The notes beneath the pieces were generated by a model that saw only the letters and a program-made list of their open reading frames with translations, had not been told where the DNA came from and made no database searches. This document shows positions 35,470-44,428 of a stretch of 64,000 nucleotides of DNA, in pieces (within the stretch, counting starts at the first letter, position 1; each line of letters starts with the position of its first letter). This DNA is from JAEINY01 sp942490535. GTDB lineage: Bacteria; Bacteroidota; Bacteroidia; Bacteroidales; Marinilabiliaceae. A program made the translations under genes and the position numbers. The stretch is taken from contig CALNXQ010000005.1 of assembly GCA_942490535.1 (NCBI GenBank), forward strand, positions 1 through 64,000, in the 5' to 3' direction.

Positions 35470-37974
35470 TTAGCCAATTTTTTTATTAATGGGTAATGTT
35501 ATAATAACATCTGTTCCCTGATTTAGTTCTGAAAAATACTGAATCGAACCTTGATGTTCATTTACTATTTTATAAACAATGGATAATCCCATGCCAACAC
35601 CTTGACCCGGTTCTTTAGTAGTAAAAAACGGATCATAAATCCGATCCAGGATTTCTTTGCTAATCCCTTTTCCGGTATCCGATATTTTTATTTCCAATTT
35701 AGTATCATTTATCACATCCGTTGTAATACTCAATTCACCCTCCTTTTGAATTGCCTGAACGGAATTCATGATGATATTCAAAAAAACCTGGTGCAGGTTT
35801 TCGTCATTCCCTTCCAAAACAAACTGCTTTTGAGTAAAATGCTTCTGCACTTTACATTTTCCCTTTATTTCATGATTAAGTATCAACAGTGTATTGTTGA
35901 TGATTTCATGAATATTACATTCCCGGATCACATGAGAATCTTTCCGGCTAAACATATTGAGACTTTTCACAATTGCAGAAGAGCGCTGCACCCCAATATT
36001 CATTTTCTCAATGATGGATTGAATCTCAATAAACAACTCCTTTTGAAGTGCTCCATCATCAATGGATTGCTCAAGTGCATAGAGTCCCGATTGAATAAAA
36101 TTAAGCGGATTATTAATTTCATGTGCAATACCAGCTGTTAATATCCCCAACGAAGCCAGTTTTTCCGACTGCACCATTTGCATTTGTGCCTGTTTCAGTT
36201 CGGCCAGAGCTATATCCAGCTCCATTTTTTGTTCAGTCAATTTTTCATTGGTGGTCTTAAGTTCTTCATTGGTATCAAAAAGCTGCTCGTTCTGCACCCT
36301 CAATTCTTCATTTAATGTACCAATTTCATCGGTGCGTTCTTTAACCAACTCTTCCAGATTCTCCTGATGTTTGCGTAATTCTGATTCAATTTTTCGCAGC
36401 CGCGTCACATCAGTCATTGTTAATAAAACACGTGAATAGACTTCGTTATTAGTGGATACATCCAGCCAAGTAATGAGCACATCGAGCCGCCTTTTCCTTT
36501 TATCAAAACGCACCGCTTCATAACTACTTCTTGTTTTATTGAGATATAAAGCTTTAAACTCATTCTCGAGTCCGGATAGGGCACCGCCATTAAAAAGCTC
36601 CTCATAAAATTCAGCCAGCTCCTCCACCGTCTGAACCTGATACAACTCAAGGGAAGCACTATTGAGGTTTATAAACACAATTTCACGGAAACAGGCAATG
36701 GTAAATTCAGGATTTGAACGGACAAAACGATCATAGTCCATTTCTGTTTTAAAATTTTTCGAATCAATAAAAGCTTTCACCCGTGTAAAATCAACTTCCC
36801 ATATTGGAACCGGAGCCAAATTAAACAGCGACAAATATTGTTCACTTTTTATCTGCAACTCTCTGGTCCGGATGTTAACCTTTTCTTCCAGTTCCCGATT
36901 GTGTTTCCTTTTCAGCAAAAATAAACGCGACAAGGCAAAGGCCGCTAAAAGCAGAGCAGAAGCTAATCCCACTAACAAATATAAATAACGTCTTTGGCTA
37001 GAGAGAGATTGCTGCTGTTGACTCAATACCACATTTTTTTGACCAATTTCTGTTTTTAAGGTGTCCGATTCAAATTTAAGAATGTCAATGCTTCGTCGAA
37101 GCTCAGCCAGTTCATTTAATTTAGTATCAATATCAGCGTAAATAACACGTAACTCTTCATCCTTAATGCGCAATTCCCCGGTTTTCTGATCCAACAGGCC
37201 TTGTTCCAATAAAATCTGAATATTCAAAGCCTTCAGAGCCTGGGTATAGGAATTAATATCGTTTTTGTATTGATTAATTTCGGCTTCTTTCTGCTGAATA
37301 ATGTCATCCTTTTCCAGAAGCAGGGATTCTTTTCGAGCCAGTTCCTCGGTGGTACGACTAAATTGTTCCCTACTTTCCTTTAATTGCTGTTCAAAGCGCT
37401 CATAGGCTTTTTTGATATCAACCACACCTCCCCCATTCAATAATATGTTGGGTTTCACATCAAATCCTGCTAACATCAGATTGGACATATTGACCTTAAA
37501 AGCAACTTTGTCTTCTTCATCAACAATATTTATCATCACGAACAACTGGTCCTCATAATTATCAGTGATTAATAAGATGTTGTTTTCCCGAACCACCTTA
37601 AATAAATCGATCAAGTCGTCGGGATCGTTAATATTATAATACAAGGCCTGGCATCCTGCTATTTCAGCTTCCGATTTAATCCGTCTCACCGAAATGGATT
37701 TTCCCTGTACTTTAACAATCTTAGTGGCTTTAGTCAATACTTTATATACAGCTTCATCATCGGCATAACAACCGATAATGAACTCGCCTTTAATGGGCCG
37801 GGGCCACTCCACATTTTCACAAAAATGAATGATAAGGGACGCTTTAATTTCCTGGGGTGAAACTTGTGCTTTTAAAGGAGGCACATAATTTAGCAGCAGG
37901 ATCATCAAAACGATCCTGAACAAATCATAAACCCACGGTGATTGACCTCTAATTGGATAGTTGCTAAAATTCAT
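35470..37974 (-). CDS. YfiR-domain (DUF4154) hybrid sensor histidine kinase
   Basis: 834 residues. A signal-like segment is followed by a YfiR-type periplasmic domain (about 38-190: KASLIIHFCENVEWP, IIGCYADD, NNILLITDN, PNILLNGGG). A coiled coil (about 190-325), a TM helix (about 330-353), a PAS-like region (about 375-520), a further coiled coil and a kinase core complete it. The core has the acceptor in AGIAHEINNPLNFI (about 615), N-box NIIMNSVQAI, DTGKGIS and GVGMGLSIVYKI, all intact. YfiR domains usually bind and restrain a separate diguanylate cyclase; here the domain is in one chain with a kinase. Its start overlaps the end of the TonB-dependent receptor gene by 11 bases, and the receiver gene follows with no gap. 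Confidence 0.88.
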   Translation of the reverse strand: MNFSNYPIRGQSPWVYDLFRIVLMILLLNYVPPLKAQVSPQEIKASLIIHFCENVEWPRPIKGEFIIGCYADDEAVYKVLTKATKIVKVQGKSISVRRIKSEAEIAGCQALYYNINDPDDLIDLFKVVRENNILLITDNYEDQLFVMINIVDEEDKVAFKVNMSNLMLAGFDVKPNILLNGGGVVDIKKAYERFEQQLKESREQFSRTTEELARKESLLLEKDDIIQQKEAEINQYKNDINSYTQALKALNIQILLEQGLLDQKTGELRIKDEELRVIYADIDTKLNELAELRRSIDILKFESDTLKTEIGQKNVVLSQQQQSLSSQRRYLYLLVGLASALLLAAFALSRLFLLKRKHNRELEEKVNIRTRELQIKSEQYLSLFNLAPVPIWEVDFTRVKAFIDSKNFKTEMDYDRFVRSNPEFTIACFREIVFINLNSASLELYQVQTVEELAEFYEELFNGGALSGLENEFKALYLNKTRSSYEAVRFDKRKRRLDVLITWLDVSTNNEVYSRVLLTMTDVTRLRKIESELRKHQENLEELVKERTDEIGTLNEELRVQNEQLFDTNEELKTTNEKLTEQKMELDIALAELKQAQMQMVQSEKLASLGILTAGIAHEINNPLNFIQSGLYALEQSIDDGALQKELFIEIQSIIEKMNIGVQRSSAIVKSLNMFSRKDSHVIRECNIHEIINNTLLILNHEIKGKCKVQKHFTQKQFVLEGNDENLHQVFLNIIMNSVQAIQKEGELSITTDVINDTKLEIKISDTGKGISKEILDRIYDPFFTTKEPGQGVGMGLSIVYKIVNEHQGSIQYFSELNQGTDVIITLPINKKIG

Positions 37975-40117
37975 ATTTTATCCCGAAAAAAAATCGTCTC
38001 GAAAAATCCAATAAGCCTTCATCGGCAAATTGATTTAAGGTGGTAACCGGATGGTAAATATCCCGACCGGTAACATTGGTGACATTCAAATTGAACTGAA
38101 GCCCTTTGGCCAGCATATCTTTGATTATAAAACCAGAGCTGATTTCAGTATAGGGTGGGGTCTCTTTTCCTAAGCGCGCTTCTTTCTCATAATCATATTC
38201 CGTTTGCATGGATGATACATAGCGGCCACGAACAAATACCGAATAGTGCCTTAAAAATGAATAGGACAGTTTAAAATAACCTAAAAAATCAGGTGAATAA
38301 GCCACATCCACATTGTTAATCCCAGCGGTCACATCTTCTGAGTTTTGATAGGTTCCACTGATGCTCAAATTGACGTTTTTAATTGGGTAGAAACTCAACG
38401 AAGCCTCCACCCCATGGGTTAATATTTCACCTCTATTGGAGGAATAATAAACCGTTGAATTATCATCCAGCGTAATAAAATATTGAGAAATCAGATTTTT
38501 CAACTCATTGCGAAAACCACTAAAGTGCAAGGACAATTTAGACCCAATCAGACCATTATAGTTAAGTTCATAAGTCCTTATTTTGGACGGTATCAATTGC
38601 GGATAATCAAAGGATTCATCGGTAGCCGTTGAAAAAAGGATATCGGCAATAATTCCCAACGGTGGATTTCGAATCGCCTCACCATACAGCAGTTTAAAAA
38701 TATGATTCTCATTCAATAAATAGATGACAGATAAACTTGGAATTAAATACATGTCTTTAAATTCGTAAGTTTCGGTATGTAACTCACGCCCTTCACTAAT
38801 AAACGGACCACCCCCGGAAGCCTGGTATTTATAGGGCTCCATCCGTTGGGCCCGGAGCCCGCCCGTGATTTGAAATTGATCTGAAAAAGCATAATCAAAC
38901 TGAGTAAACAGGGAATTCTCAATCATCCGCGAATCAATGGCCAAACGGGTTAAATGCAGTGCAAAGGAACGTCCCCAGGCCGCCGACAATTCTGCCGGAT
39001 TGGTGGCATAATACACATTGCGATGAAAGAGACCAAAGGTCACATCCAGCTTTTCAGAAGGTTTAATAAATGAGAGCAATTCCACTTCATAGGCATCGGC
39101 ATTATAGCCAAAGGACATGTAGGAGTCTTTCTCATTTAAAAAATAAAAGGCCAAGGCATTTGTGTTTAGATAACTAAATTTACCCATGAGTCGCAACTTA
39201 TCGGTGAACGCATGCTCATAGGATGCCATGACGTCAGAGCTATGGCGTTTAGTTGGCGAGTACTGAACCGTTGGCTGAACCAAAAATCCCCCCCGTTCGC
39301 TTTCGGTATGTGACATGTCTGCCGTAAAACCCCGGTATTTCATGGTCATGTTAAAATAAGCACCTTTGTCTTTTAACATCCCATCTGTTGTGGATTCGGG
39401 CGTCAGGCCCCACTTGGTCAACTGATCCGGATTACTCATCATGTCCTTATACGGCCGGTTCATCCCGTTAGTATTAAATCCGGAGGCCGTCAATCCCACG
39501 TTCATTTCATTGGCATGAATGGCTGCCCGCACAGTGCCGCTCCGAAACTGGTCCGATCCATACAGCACCGATGCCGAATGTTTAGACGACGCCGTAATAT
39601 CATTGGTGATAATATTAATAACCCCAAAGAAGGCCCCACTTCCATACATGACCGACATGGGCCCCCGGACCACTTCAATGCGATCGATGGCATCGACCGG
39701 CACTCCAACTTTTGTCAATAAATACTCATTATACACCCCTTCCACCTGATTCACTCCGTTGACCAGGATAATCACATTATCCGAGCTACTATATCCCCGA
39801 ATGCCTATATTGATCCGCCCTCTTACGTGGTACCCGTTCCACAAGTATAAACCAGGCACCTGGTTCAGAATTTCCTGTAAATTGAGGTATCCATATTTTT
39901 CAATCTCCTTGCGCGTGATCACAATCACACTGGCAGGAATATGGTTGATACTGCGCTCCGTTTTTTGGGCGGCCACCACTTTTAAATTGAGGACCTCTTC
40001 CAACGATAAACTCCAAATATCAAGGCTATCCCCCGTAGCTCTATTTGACTGACTCCTCAATTCAACAGGAGTTATCAGACAAACAGCGATACAGATAAAT
40101 GAAATCATAAATCTCAT
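37964..40117 (-). CDS. TonB-dependent outer membrane receptor
   Basis: 717 residues. A signal peptide (about 1-23) is followed by a plug domain (about 35-170: SLSLEEVLNLKVVAAQK, SINHIPASVIVITRKEIEKYG, DRIEVVRGPMSVMYGSGAFFGVINIIT) and a beta barrel that ends in the aromatic FFFGIKYEF. Plug proteins with the LSLEEVLN start often sit with YfiR-type genes. Here the gene is the first of three: it overlaps the YfiR-kinase by 11 bases and a receiver gene follows. The cargo is unknown. No SusD-like partner is present, so uptake of a large polysaccharide is not indicated; small substrates or a signalling role are more likely. Confidence 0.92.
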   Translation of the reverse strand: MRFMISFICIAVCLITPVELRSQSNRATGDSLDIWSLSLEEVLNLKVVAAQKTERSINHIPASVIVITRKEIEKYGYLNLQEILNQVPGLYLWNGYHVRGRINIGIRGYSSSDNVIILVNGVNQVEGVYNEYLLTKVGVPVDAIDRIEVVRGPMSVMYGSGAFFGVINIITNDITASSKHSASVLYGSDQFRSGTVRAAIHANEMNVGLTASGFNTNGMNRPYKDMMSNPDQLTKWGLTPESTTDGMLKDKGAYFNMTMKYRGFTADMSHTESERGGFLVQPTVQYSPTKRHSSDVMASYEHAFTDKLRLMGKFSYLNTNALAFYFLNEKDSYMSFGYNADAYEVELLSFIKPSEKLDVTFGLFHRNVYYATNPAELSAAWGRSFALHLTRLAIDSRMIENSLFTQFDYAFSDQFQITGGLRAQRMEPYKYQASGGGPFISEGRELHTETYEFKDMYLIPSLSVIYLLNENHIFKLLYGEAIRNPPLGIIADILFSTATDESFDYPQLIPSKIRTYELNYNGLIGSKLSLHFSGFRNELKNLISQYFITLDDNSTVYYSSNRGEILTHGVEASLSFYPIKNVNLSISGTYQNSEDVTAGINNVDVAYSPDFLGYFKLSYSFLRHYSVFVRGRYVSSMQTEYDYEKEARLGKETPPYTEISSGFIIKDMLAKGLQFNLNVTNVTGRDIYHPVTTLNQFADEGLLDFSRRFFFGIKYEF

Positions 40118-40403
40118 GACTTATACCATTTTTGCCTATTCAATTTACTAACTTTATATCACTTATAAAATCAATATTAGGATAGAATAGGGAAGAAGTC
40201 AAGTTAATTGCATGACATCTGTTGAAGATAGAAGGAATCTACCAAGAACATTCACGTTTCGCACGGGCGCATAATTGCCTGCATCTGCAAAGTGGTATTG
40301 ACAAAGGGATATCCATTAACACTGTTAAAATGTACTGTCTCTTACCCAAAGGCAACTGTCGCGATACAACCTCAAAAAGTAAACCCGTTTTTTAAATGAT
40401 AAT

Positions 40404-40634
40404 ATGGCCCATTCAAACGCATCCATCATTGAAATCTTCTGTGGTACGTTATGGGAAGCTGAAATGATTAAGACTCTGCTTAAAGAGGCTGCCATTGAAA
40501 GCTTCCTAAAAAACACAATCCTCAACTCCTATGCTTATGAGCCCATCCAATCGGAAGGGGTGCAAGTGATGATCAGGAGTACGGATGCGGCAGAAGCGCA
40601 CTTAATTATTAAGGCGTATTTCAAAAACAGGTAG
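40404..40634 (+). CDS. DUF2007-like putative signal transducing protein
   Basis: 76 residues, no signal peptide. The pattern EIFCGTLWEAEMIKTLLKEAAIESFL, then GVQVMIRSTDAAEAHLIIKAY, is that of the DUF2007 family, small ferredoxin-like proteins with a beta-alpha-beta core that often occur alone or beside nucleic-acid or GTP-binding proteins. It is convergent with ychF; the hairpin at 40687-40710 serves ychF rather than this gene on present evidence. Its function is not known. Confidence 0.75.
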   Translation: MAHSNASIIEIFCGTLWEAEMIKTLLKEAAIESFLKNTILNSYAYEPIQSEGVQVMIRSTDAAEAHLIIKAYFKNR

Positions 40635-40675
40635 GCAGACCTGTAATACAAGACGGGAAGGAATTTTCCCAGAGA

Positions 40676-40710
40676 AGAAAAAAAAACCTGCGAAGATAAA
40701 TCGTCGCAGG
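40676..40710 (-). terminator. Rho-independent terminator of ychF
   Basis: The stem CCTGCGA / TCGCAGG (40687-40693 with 40704-40710), extended by a mismatched pair inside, is followed on the minus strand by a run of nine T. It lies 14 bases past the ychF stop. Confidence 0.8.
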
Positions 40711-40723
40711 CTTATAACTGATC

Positions 40724-41824
40724 TTATACATTAAAGCGGAAATGCATGATATCCCCATCCTGCACCACATACTCTTTTCCTTCAACACTCATCTTACCGG
40801 CTTCTTTACAAGCCAATTCAGATTTATATTTCACAAAATCATCAAACTTAATCACCTCCGCCCGAATGAATCCTTTCTCAAAATCCGAGTGAATCACTCC
40901 GGCTGCCTGTGGGGCCACATAACCTTTGTGATAGGTCCAGGCACGCACTTCTTTCACCCCGGCCGTAAAGTAAGTTTGCAATTCCAACAGCTTATAAGCC
41001 GAACGAATCAATTTCGCCACACCGGATTCGGTTAATCCCATGTCTTCCAAAAACTCCTGCCGCTCTTCGAAGGATTCCAACTCGGCTATTTCCGATTCCG
41101 TTTTGGCAGCAATCACCAACACCTCGGCATTTTCATCCTTCACCATCTCTTTTATGGCTTCCACATGCTCATTGCCCTCCAACACCGAATTCTCATCCAC
41201 GTTGCACACATACAGCACCGGCTTATTGGTTAACAGGAATAAATCCTTCACCGCTTCTGCTTCCAGCTCATTCAACTCCACAGTACGGGCTGATTTACCA
41301 CTCTCCAAAGCCGCCTTATAACGGTGCAGTACTTCGACCACCCGTTTGGCATTTTGATCTTTGGAGGCTTTGGCCGCTTTTTCCGATTTCTGCAAACGTG
41401 CGTCAACGGTCTCCAGATCTTTAAACTGAAGCTCCATGTCAATCACCTCTTTGTCGCGCACCGGATTCACACTGCCATCTACGTGTGTTACGTTTTCATC
41501 ATCGAAACAACGCAAAACGTGAATAATGGCATCTGTCTCACGGATGTTAGCCAGGAATTTATTTCCTAATCCTTCCCCTTTGCTGGCTCCTTTTACCAAG
41601 CCCGCAATATCTACAATCTCCACGGTAGTAGGCACTACCCTTTGCGGTTTTACCAACTCTTCCAGTTTAATCAAACGCTCATCCGGCACGGTAATCACAC
41701 CAACGTTTGGTTCGATGGTACAAAAAGGAAAATTCGCCGATTGTGCCCTGGCATTTGATAAACAATTGAACAATGTTGACTTACCTACATTTGGTAAACC
41801 CACGATTCCGCACTGTAAACCCAT
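40724..41824 (-). CDS. ychF: YchF (Obg-like ATPase)
   Basis: 366 residues, the usual family length. The P-loop GLPNVGKST (about 7-15), DIAGLVKGASKGEGLGNKFL (switch region), the base-recognition motif NVDEN in place of NKxD (typical of ATP preference in this family) and a C-terminal TGS domain (about 280-366, VRAWTYHKGYVAPQAAGVIH, FEKGFIRAEVI) are all visible. YchF is an ancient P-loop NTPase tied to ribosomes and stress responses. It is convergent with the DUF2007 gene and ends in a terminator; the region upstream holds the large repeat array. Confidence 0.97.
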   Translation of the reverse strand: MGLQCGIVGLPNVGKSTLFNCLSNARAQSANFPFCTIEPNVGVITVPDERLIKLEELVKPQRVVPTTVEIVDIAGLVKGASKGEGLGNKFLANIRETDAIIHVLRCFDDENVTHVDGSVNPVRDKEVIDMELQFKDLETVDARLQKSEKAAKASKDQNAKRVVEVLHRYKAALESGKSARTVELNELEAEAVKDLFLLTNKPVLYVCNVDENSVLEGNEHVEAIKEMVKDENAEVLVIAAKTESEIAELESFEERQEFLEDMGLTESGVAKLIRSAYKLLELQTYFTAGVKEVRAWTYHKGYVAPQAAGVIHSDFEKGFIRAEVIKFDDFVKYKSELACKEAGKMSVEGKEYVVQDGDIMHFRFNV

Positions 41825-42004
41825 ATATACTTTCTATTTAGCTTTCAAAAAAATCAGGTGCAAAAGTACGGTATTTTTTTATCTCATTGATAGTTTAAGC
41901 TGTAGAAATGTCCGCCACAGTTGAAAAAGAGACTCCAAAACACGCCCTGCTAACGAAAGCACGGCCCCATTTAAGGTGGTCGCCAACCATCCACAATTCA
42001 ACAG

Positions 42005-42273
42005 GCGCCCACTCTAATAATTGAAATACCCCGATTGTTTTGCAGAGCCCCACCCTCTGTTTACAGAGTCCCCCTGCATATGTATAGCTTGCCCCGTCAT
42101 AATGTATTAGTCCCCGGTGCATATGATACCACGCCCCCGGTGGGGACACATTAAATATACAGGGGCAGTCTATAAATATACAGGGGGAAGGTACATTTCT
42201 GAATGGGCAGCCCCGGATTATAGGTGGGTAGCGCTATAAAACAAGCGGGACGGCCATACATCCATCCGGGCAC
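42005..42273. repeat. 21-base periodic array forming one large imperfect palindrome
   Basis: Runs of C on the plus strand begin near 42008, 42029, 42048, 42070, 42092, 42112 and 42134, and runs of G near 42142, 42162, 42183, 42205, 42226, 42247 and 42268; steps are 19-22 bases. Each C-run and its G partner have nearly constant coordinate sums (84277-84280), so all seven pairs fit one dyad centred at about 42139. The units are related: 42070-42091 and the reverse complement of 42166-42187 agree at 18 of 22 positions (CCCCCTG, AT-rich core, TATAG). The spacers are AT-rich and pair partly. The innermost hairpin is CCCCC, three bases, GGGG. It lies between ychF and the ECF sigma gene, and also covers an 84-residue minus frame judged not to be a gene. 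Confidence 0.75.
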
Positions 42274-42380
42274 ACCCTGCTGCCTAACAAAAAGAGAATA
42301 TGGCAGCATTATTACCCACAATCCTTTAAACCTTTCTACCTTTAAGCAGTCAAAGCATGAACATGTATTTTTAGAACCCT

Positions 42381-42926
42381 ATGAGTAAACAGCTGGGCGA
42401 GGATCAGGGAATTATAGATTTGATTCCGCAAGAGAAAGAAAAAGCATTCAAACGGATGGTGTCAGAATATAAAGAACGGCTGTATTGGCACATCCGGAAA
42501 ATGGTAATTTCGCACGATGACACTGATGACGTACTTCAGAATACCTTCTTGAAGGTGTGGCAACACATGGATCAATTCCGTGGGGAAGCGACCTTGTATA
42601 CATGGATCTATCGCATCGCCACCAATGAGACCCTCACGTTTTTACAGGCCAAACAAAAAAAAGAACTTAAAACGATCAATGCGCCCATCCTCCCGGCCCA
42701 TCAAATACTGGAAAATGACAGCTGGTTTGAGGGCCATGAGATTCAACAAAAACTACAGGCCTGCCTGATGCAGCTGCCCGAAAGACAACGCCTCGTCTTT
42801 AATATGAAATATTTTGAGGAGATGAAATACACCCAAATCGCCGAGATACTGGAAGTGACTGTTGGCTCCTTAAAAGCCTCTTATCATCACGCCGTGAAAA
42901 AAATTGAATCCCTGCTGACCGAGTAG
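42381..42926 (+). CDS. ECF-type RNA polymerase sigma factor
   Basis: 181 residues. Region 2 (about 25-95) holds ISHDDTDDVLQNTFLKVWQHM and YTWIYRIATNETLTFL, typical of ECF factors; region 4 (about 125-178) has LPERQRLVFNMKYFEEMKYTQIAEILEVTVGSLKASYHHAVKKI in pieces, a helix-turn-helix for the -35 element. It should direct transcription of a small stress regulon. The next gene, 81 bases on, is a likely anti-sigma factor, followed by two small secreted proteins. The upstream 450 bases hold a large palindromic array. A TACCTTTA at 42337-42344 could be part of a promoter, but this is weak. Confidence 0.92.
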   Translation: MSKQLGEDQGIIDLIPQEKEKAFKRMVSEYKERLYWHIRKMVISHDDTDDVLQNTFLKVWQHMDQFRGEATLYTWIYRIATNETLTFLQAKQKKELKTINAPILPAHQILENDSWFEGHEIQQKLQACLMQLPERQRLVFNMKYFEEMKYTQIAEILEVTVGSLKASYHHAVKKIESLLTE

Positions 42927-43007
42927 TGACTCATTTTTTTTTGCACCTCCCCATTAAACCTTTTGACTTTTCTCACATCCAATACAAAGCGCACAAGATT
43001 AAAAACC

Positions 43008-43430
43008 ATGAAAGAAGAAGATAAGCTGTTACATCAATTTGAACCTCTAAAGGGAAACCAGCCCTTCAAAGTACCCGACCGGTATTTCGAAACCTTTGAT
43101 GAACGCATGGAGCAAGTGGTGAAACGGCACGATACGCCCACCAGCCAATTGATTATTCAAATGATTAAACCATGGGCCATTGTGGCTGCATTGTTTACGC
43201 TGATTGCCATCGTATACAACGTGTTCAATCCCTACACCACCTCCCGTGATCCATTGGCTCAGGTTTCCGATACGGAAGCGCTATTCCCGGCGCTCTTGTT
43301 TGAGCTCACCGAATATGACCTGGTCACTTATGTGGTCAATGAAGATATTTCCATGTCCACAGACGCAATACCAGAAGACGAATTAGCCGGTATTTCGCCG
43401 GATGACATTGACGATTTAATTCTTTTTTAA
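43008..43430 (+). CDS. Membrane protein, probable anti-sigma factor
   Basis: 140 residues. A short N-terminal cytoplasmic part with FKVPDRYFETFDERMEQVV, a pattern often seen in Bacteroidota proteins encoded beside ECF sigma factors, is followed by one TM helix (about 52-71, KPWAIVAALFTLIAIVYN) and an acidic tail that would face the periplasm. No known anti-sigma fold (zinc HxxxCxxC) is seen, so the role is inferred from position and shape. The ATG at 43008 is preferred to the TTG at 42963, because the earlier sequence is basic and unlike the family. The Spy-like gene follows after 11 bases. Confidence 0.55.
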   Translation: MKEEDKLLHQFEPLKGNQPFKVPDRYFETFDERMEQVVKRHDTPTSQLIIQMIKPWAIVAALFTLIAIVYNVFNPYTTSRDPLAQVSDTEALFPALLFELTEYDLVTYVVNEDISMSTDAIPEDELAGISPDDIDDLILF

Positions 43431-43441
43431 ATTCCATCACC

Positions 43442-43939
43442 ATGAAACAAATCACCATCATCTTTGCATTAATACTCTCGGTGAGCTGCCTGCAAGCCCA
43501 GACTAAAAAGGAAGATAAGCTGGAGAATGTACGCTCCCAGAAAATTGCTTTTCTCACTCAAAAAATGAATTTATCACCCAATGAGGCCCAGGTATTTTGG
43601 CCGGTTTACAATGAATTCACAACTCAAAAAGAAGCGTTAAATAAAAAGAAACGGGATGTAATGGCCGAACTGCGCCAAAAATGGGAAAATGCCACGGATA
43701 GCCAAAAAGAAGCCGTTGCCGATCAGCTCATTGCCTTCCGGATGGAAGAAGCCCGGTTGGATGAAACTTACCATGCCCAATTTAAAAAGGTTTTACCCAT
43801 TGATAAAGTATTAAAACTCTATCAGGCCGAATTGCAATTTAAAAATCACCTGATGAAACAAATCAGAAACTCATCCAAAGAGCGCACTCCCCGGGCTGAC
43901 AGACCGGACCGAGCAAACAAAGCATCTAATTCAAACTAA
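43442..43939 (+). CDS. Secreted Spy/CpxP-like periplasmic protein
   Basis: 165 residues with a signal peptide (about 1-19, ending CLQAQ). The mature part is wholly helical and charged: KIAFLTQKMNLSPNEAQVFWPVYNEF resembles the LTxxQ-type repeat of the Spy / CpxP / heavy-metal sensor group, with the motif L-S-P-x-E-A near residue 44. Such proteins bind unfolded or metal-stressed envelope proteins. The C-terminus is rich in Arg/Asp. It is the third gene of the sigma operon, so envelope stress is the likely theme. Confidence 0.6.
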   Translation: MKQITIIFALILSVSCLQAQTKKEDKLENVRSQKIAFLTQKMNLSPNEAQVFWPVYNEFTTQKEALNKKKRDVMAELRQKWENATDSQKEAVADQLIAFRMEEARLDETYHAQFKKVLPIDKVLKLYQAELQFKNHLMKQIRNSSKERTPRADRPDRANKASNSN

Positions 43940-43951
43940 TCATTTCACTAT

Positions 43952-44293
43952 ATGAGAAAGTTACTGCTGGTACTGCTCACTGTTTTAATTACAGTGACGG
44001 CCTTTGGCCAAAAGAAGAACTCCCCGGAGGCAAGGGCTGAAGTAAAATCAAAAGAAATGCAAACAGTTCTTGGTTTCGATGAGACTACCTATCAAAAGGT
44101 GTATGCCATCCAATTGAATCAATTAAAACAGCAAAAAGAACTGAAAGCTAAAGTTGGCGAAGACAAAGAGGCCCTAAAGAATGGCAAGCGTGAGATTTCA
44201 GTAAAGACGAACAAGGAACTGGCTGAAGTCATTGGCAAAGAGAACCTGAAAAAATGGAAACAACACGTGAAAGAAAATAAGAAGCAGCAGTAA
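43952..44293 (+). CDS. Small secreted helical protein
   Basis: 113 residues with a signal peptide (about 1-19, ending TAFGQ). The mature part is Lys/Glu-rich and predicted helical, with SPEARAEVKSKEMQTVLGFDE and KNGKREISVKTNKELAEVIG. It resembles small secreted proteins of the DUF4890 / Spy-like sort, but I cannot place it firmly. It is the last gene of the ECF sigma operon (12 bases after the Spy-like gene), followed by a terminator. Confidence 0.5.
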   Translation: MRKLLLVLLTVLITVTAFGQKKNSPEARAEVKSKEMQTVLGFDETTYQKVYAIQLNQLKQQKELKAKVGEDKEALKNGKREISVKTNKELAEVIGKENLKKWKQHVKENKKQQ

Positions 44294-44346
44294 ACATTTT
44301 ACGGCCTGTTTCCCAGTGAACCACGAAGGATTTTTTTTAAAATAGC

Positions 44347-44380
44347 AAAAGGGGCATCATCGCGGATGCCCCTTTTCTTA
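44347..44380. terminator. Terminator of the sigma operon, probably bidirectional
   Basis: A 12-bp stem (44347-44358 with 44365-44376) with a 6-base loop and A/T runs on both sides lies between the sigma operon (stop 44293, plus) and hutH (stop 44429, minus). It can serve both strands. Confidence 0.85.
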
Positions 44381-44428
44381 TTTTATGTGTTGATCTGTTA
44401 TCAATACAGATTTAAACCAATTGATCGT

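Noticed and set aside
41895..42149. 84-residue minus-strand frame across the palindromic array
   Set aside because: Its Gly/Pro-rich, seven-residue rhythm follows from the 21-base DNA repeat. It starts with GTG inside the array and matches no protein I know.
42005..42273. CRISPR-like array
   Set aside because: Units are too short and degenerate, there is no constant repeat with variable spacers, and two halves are inverted. No cas genes are present.
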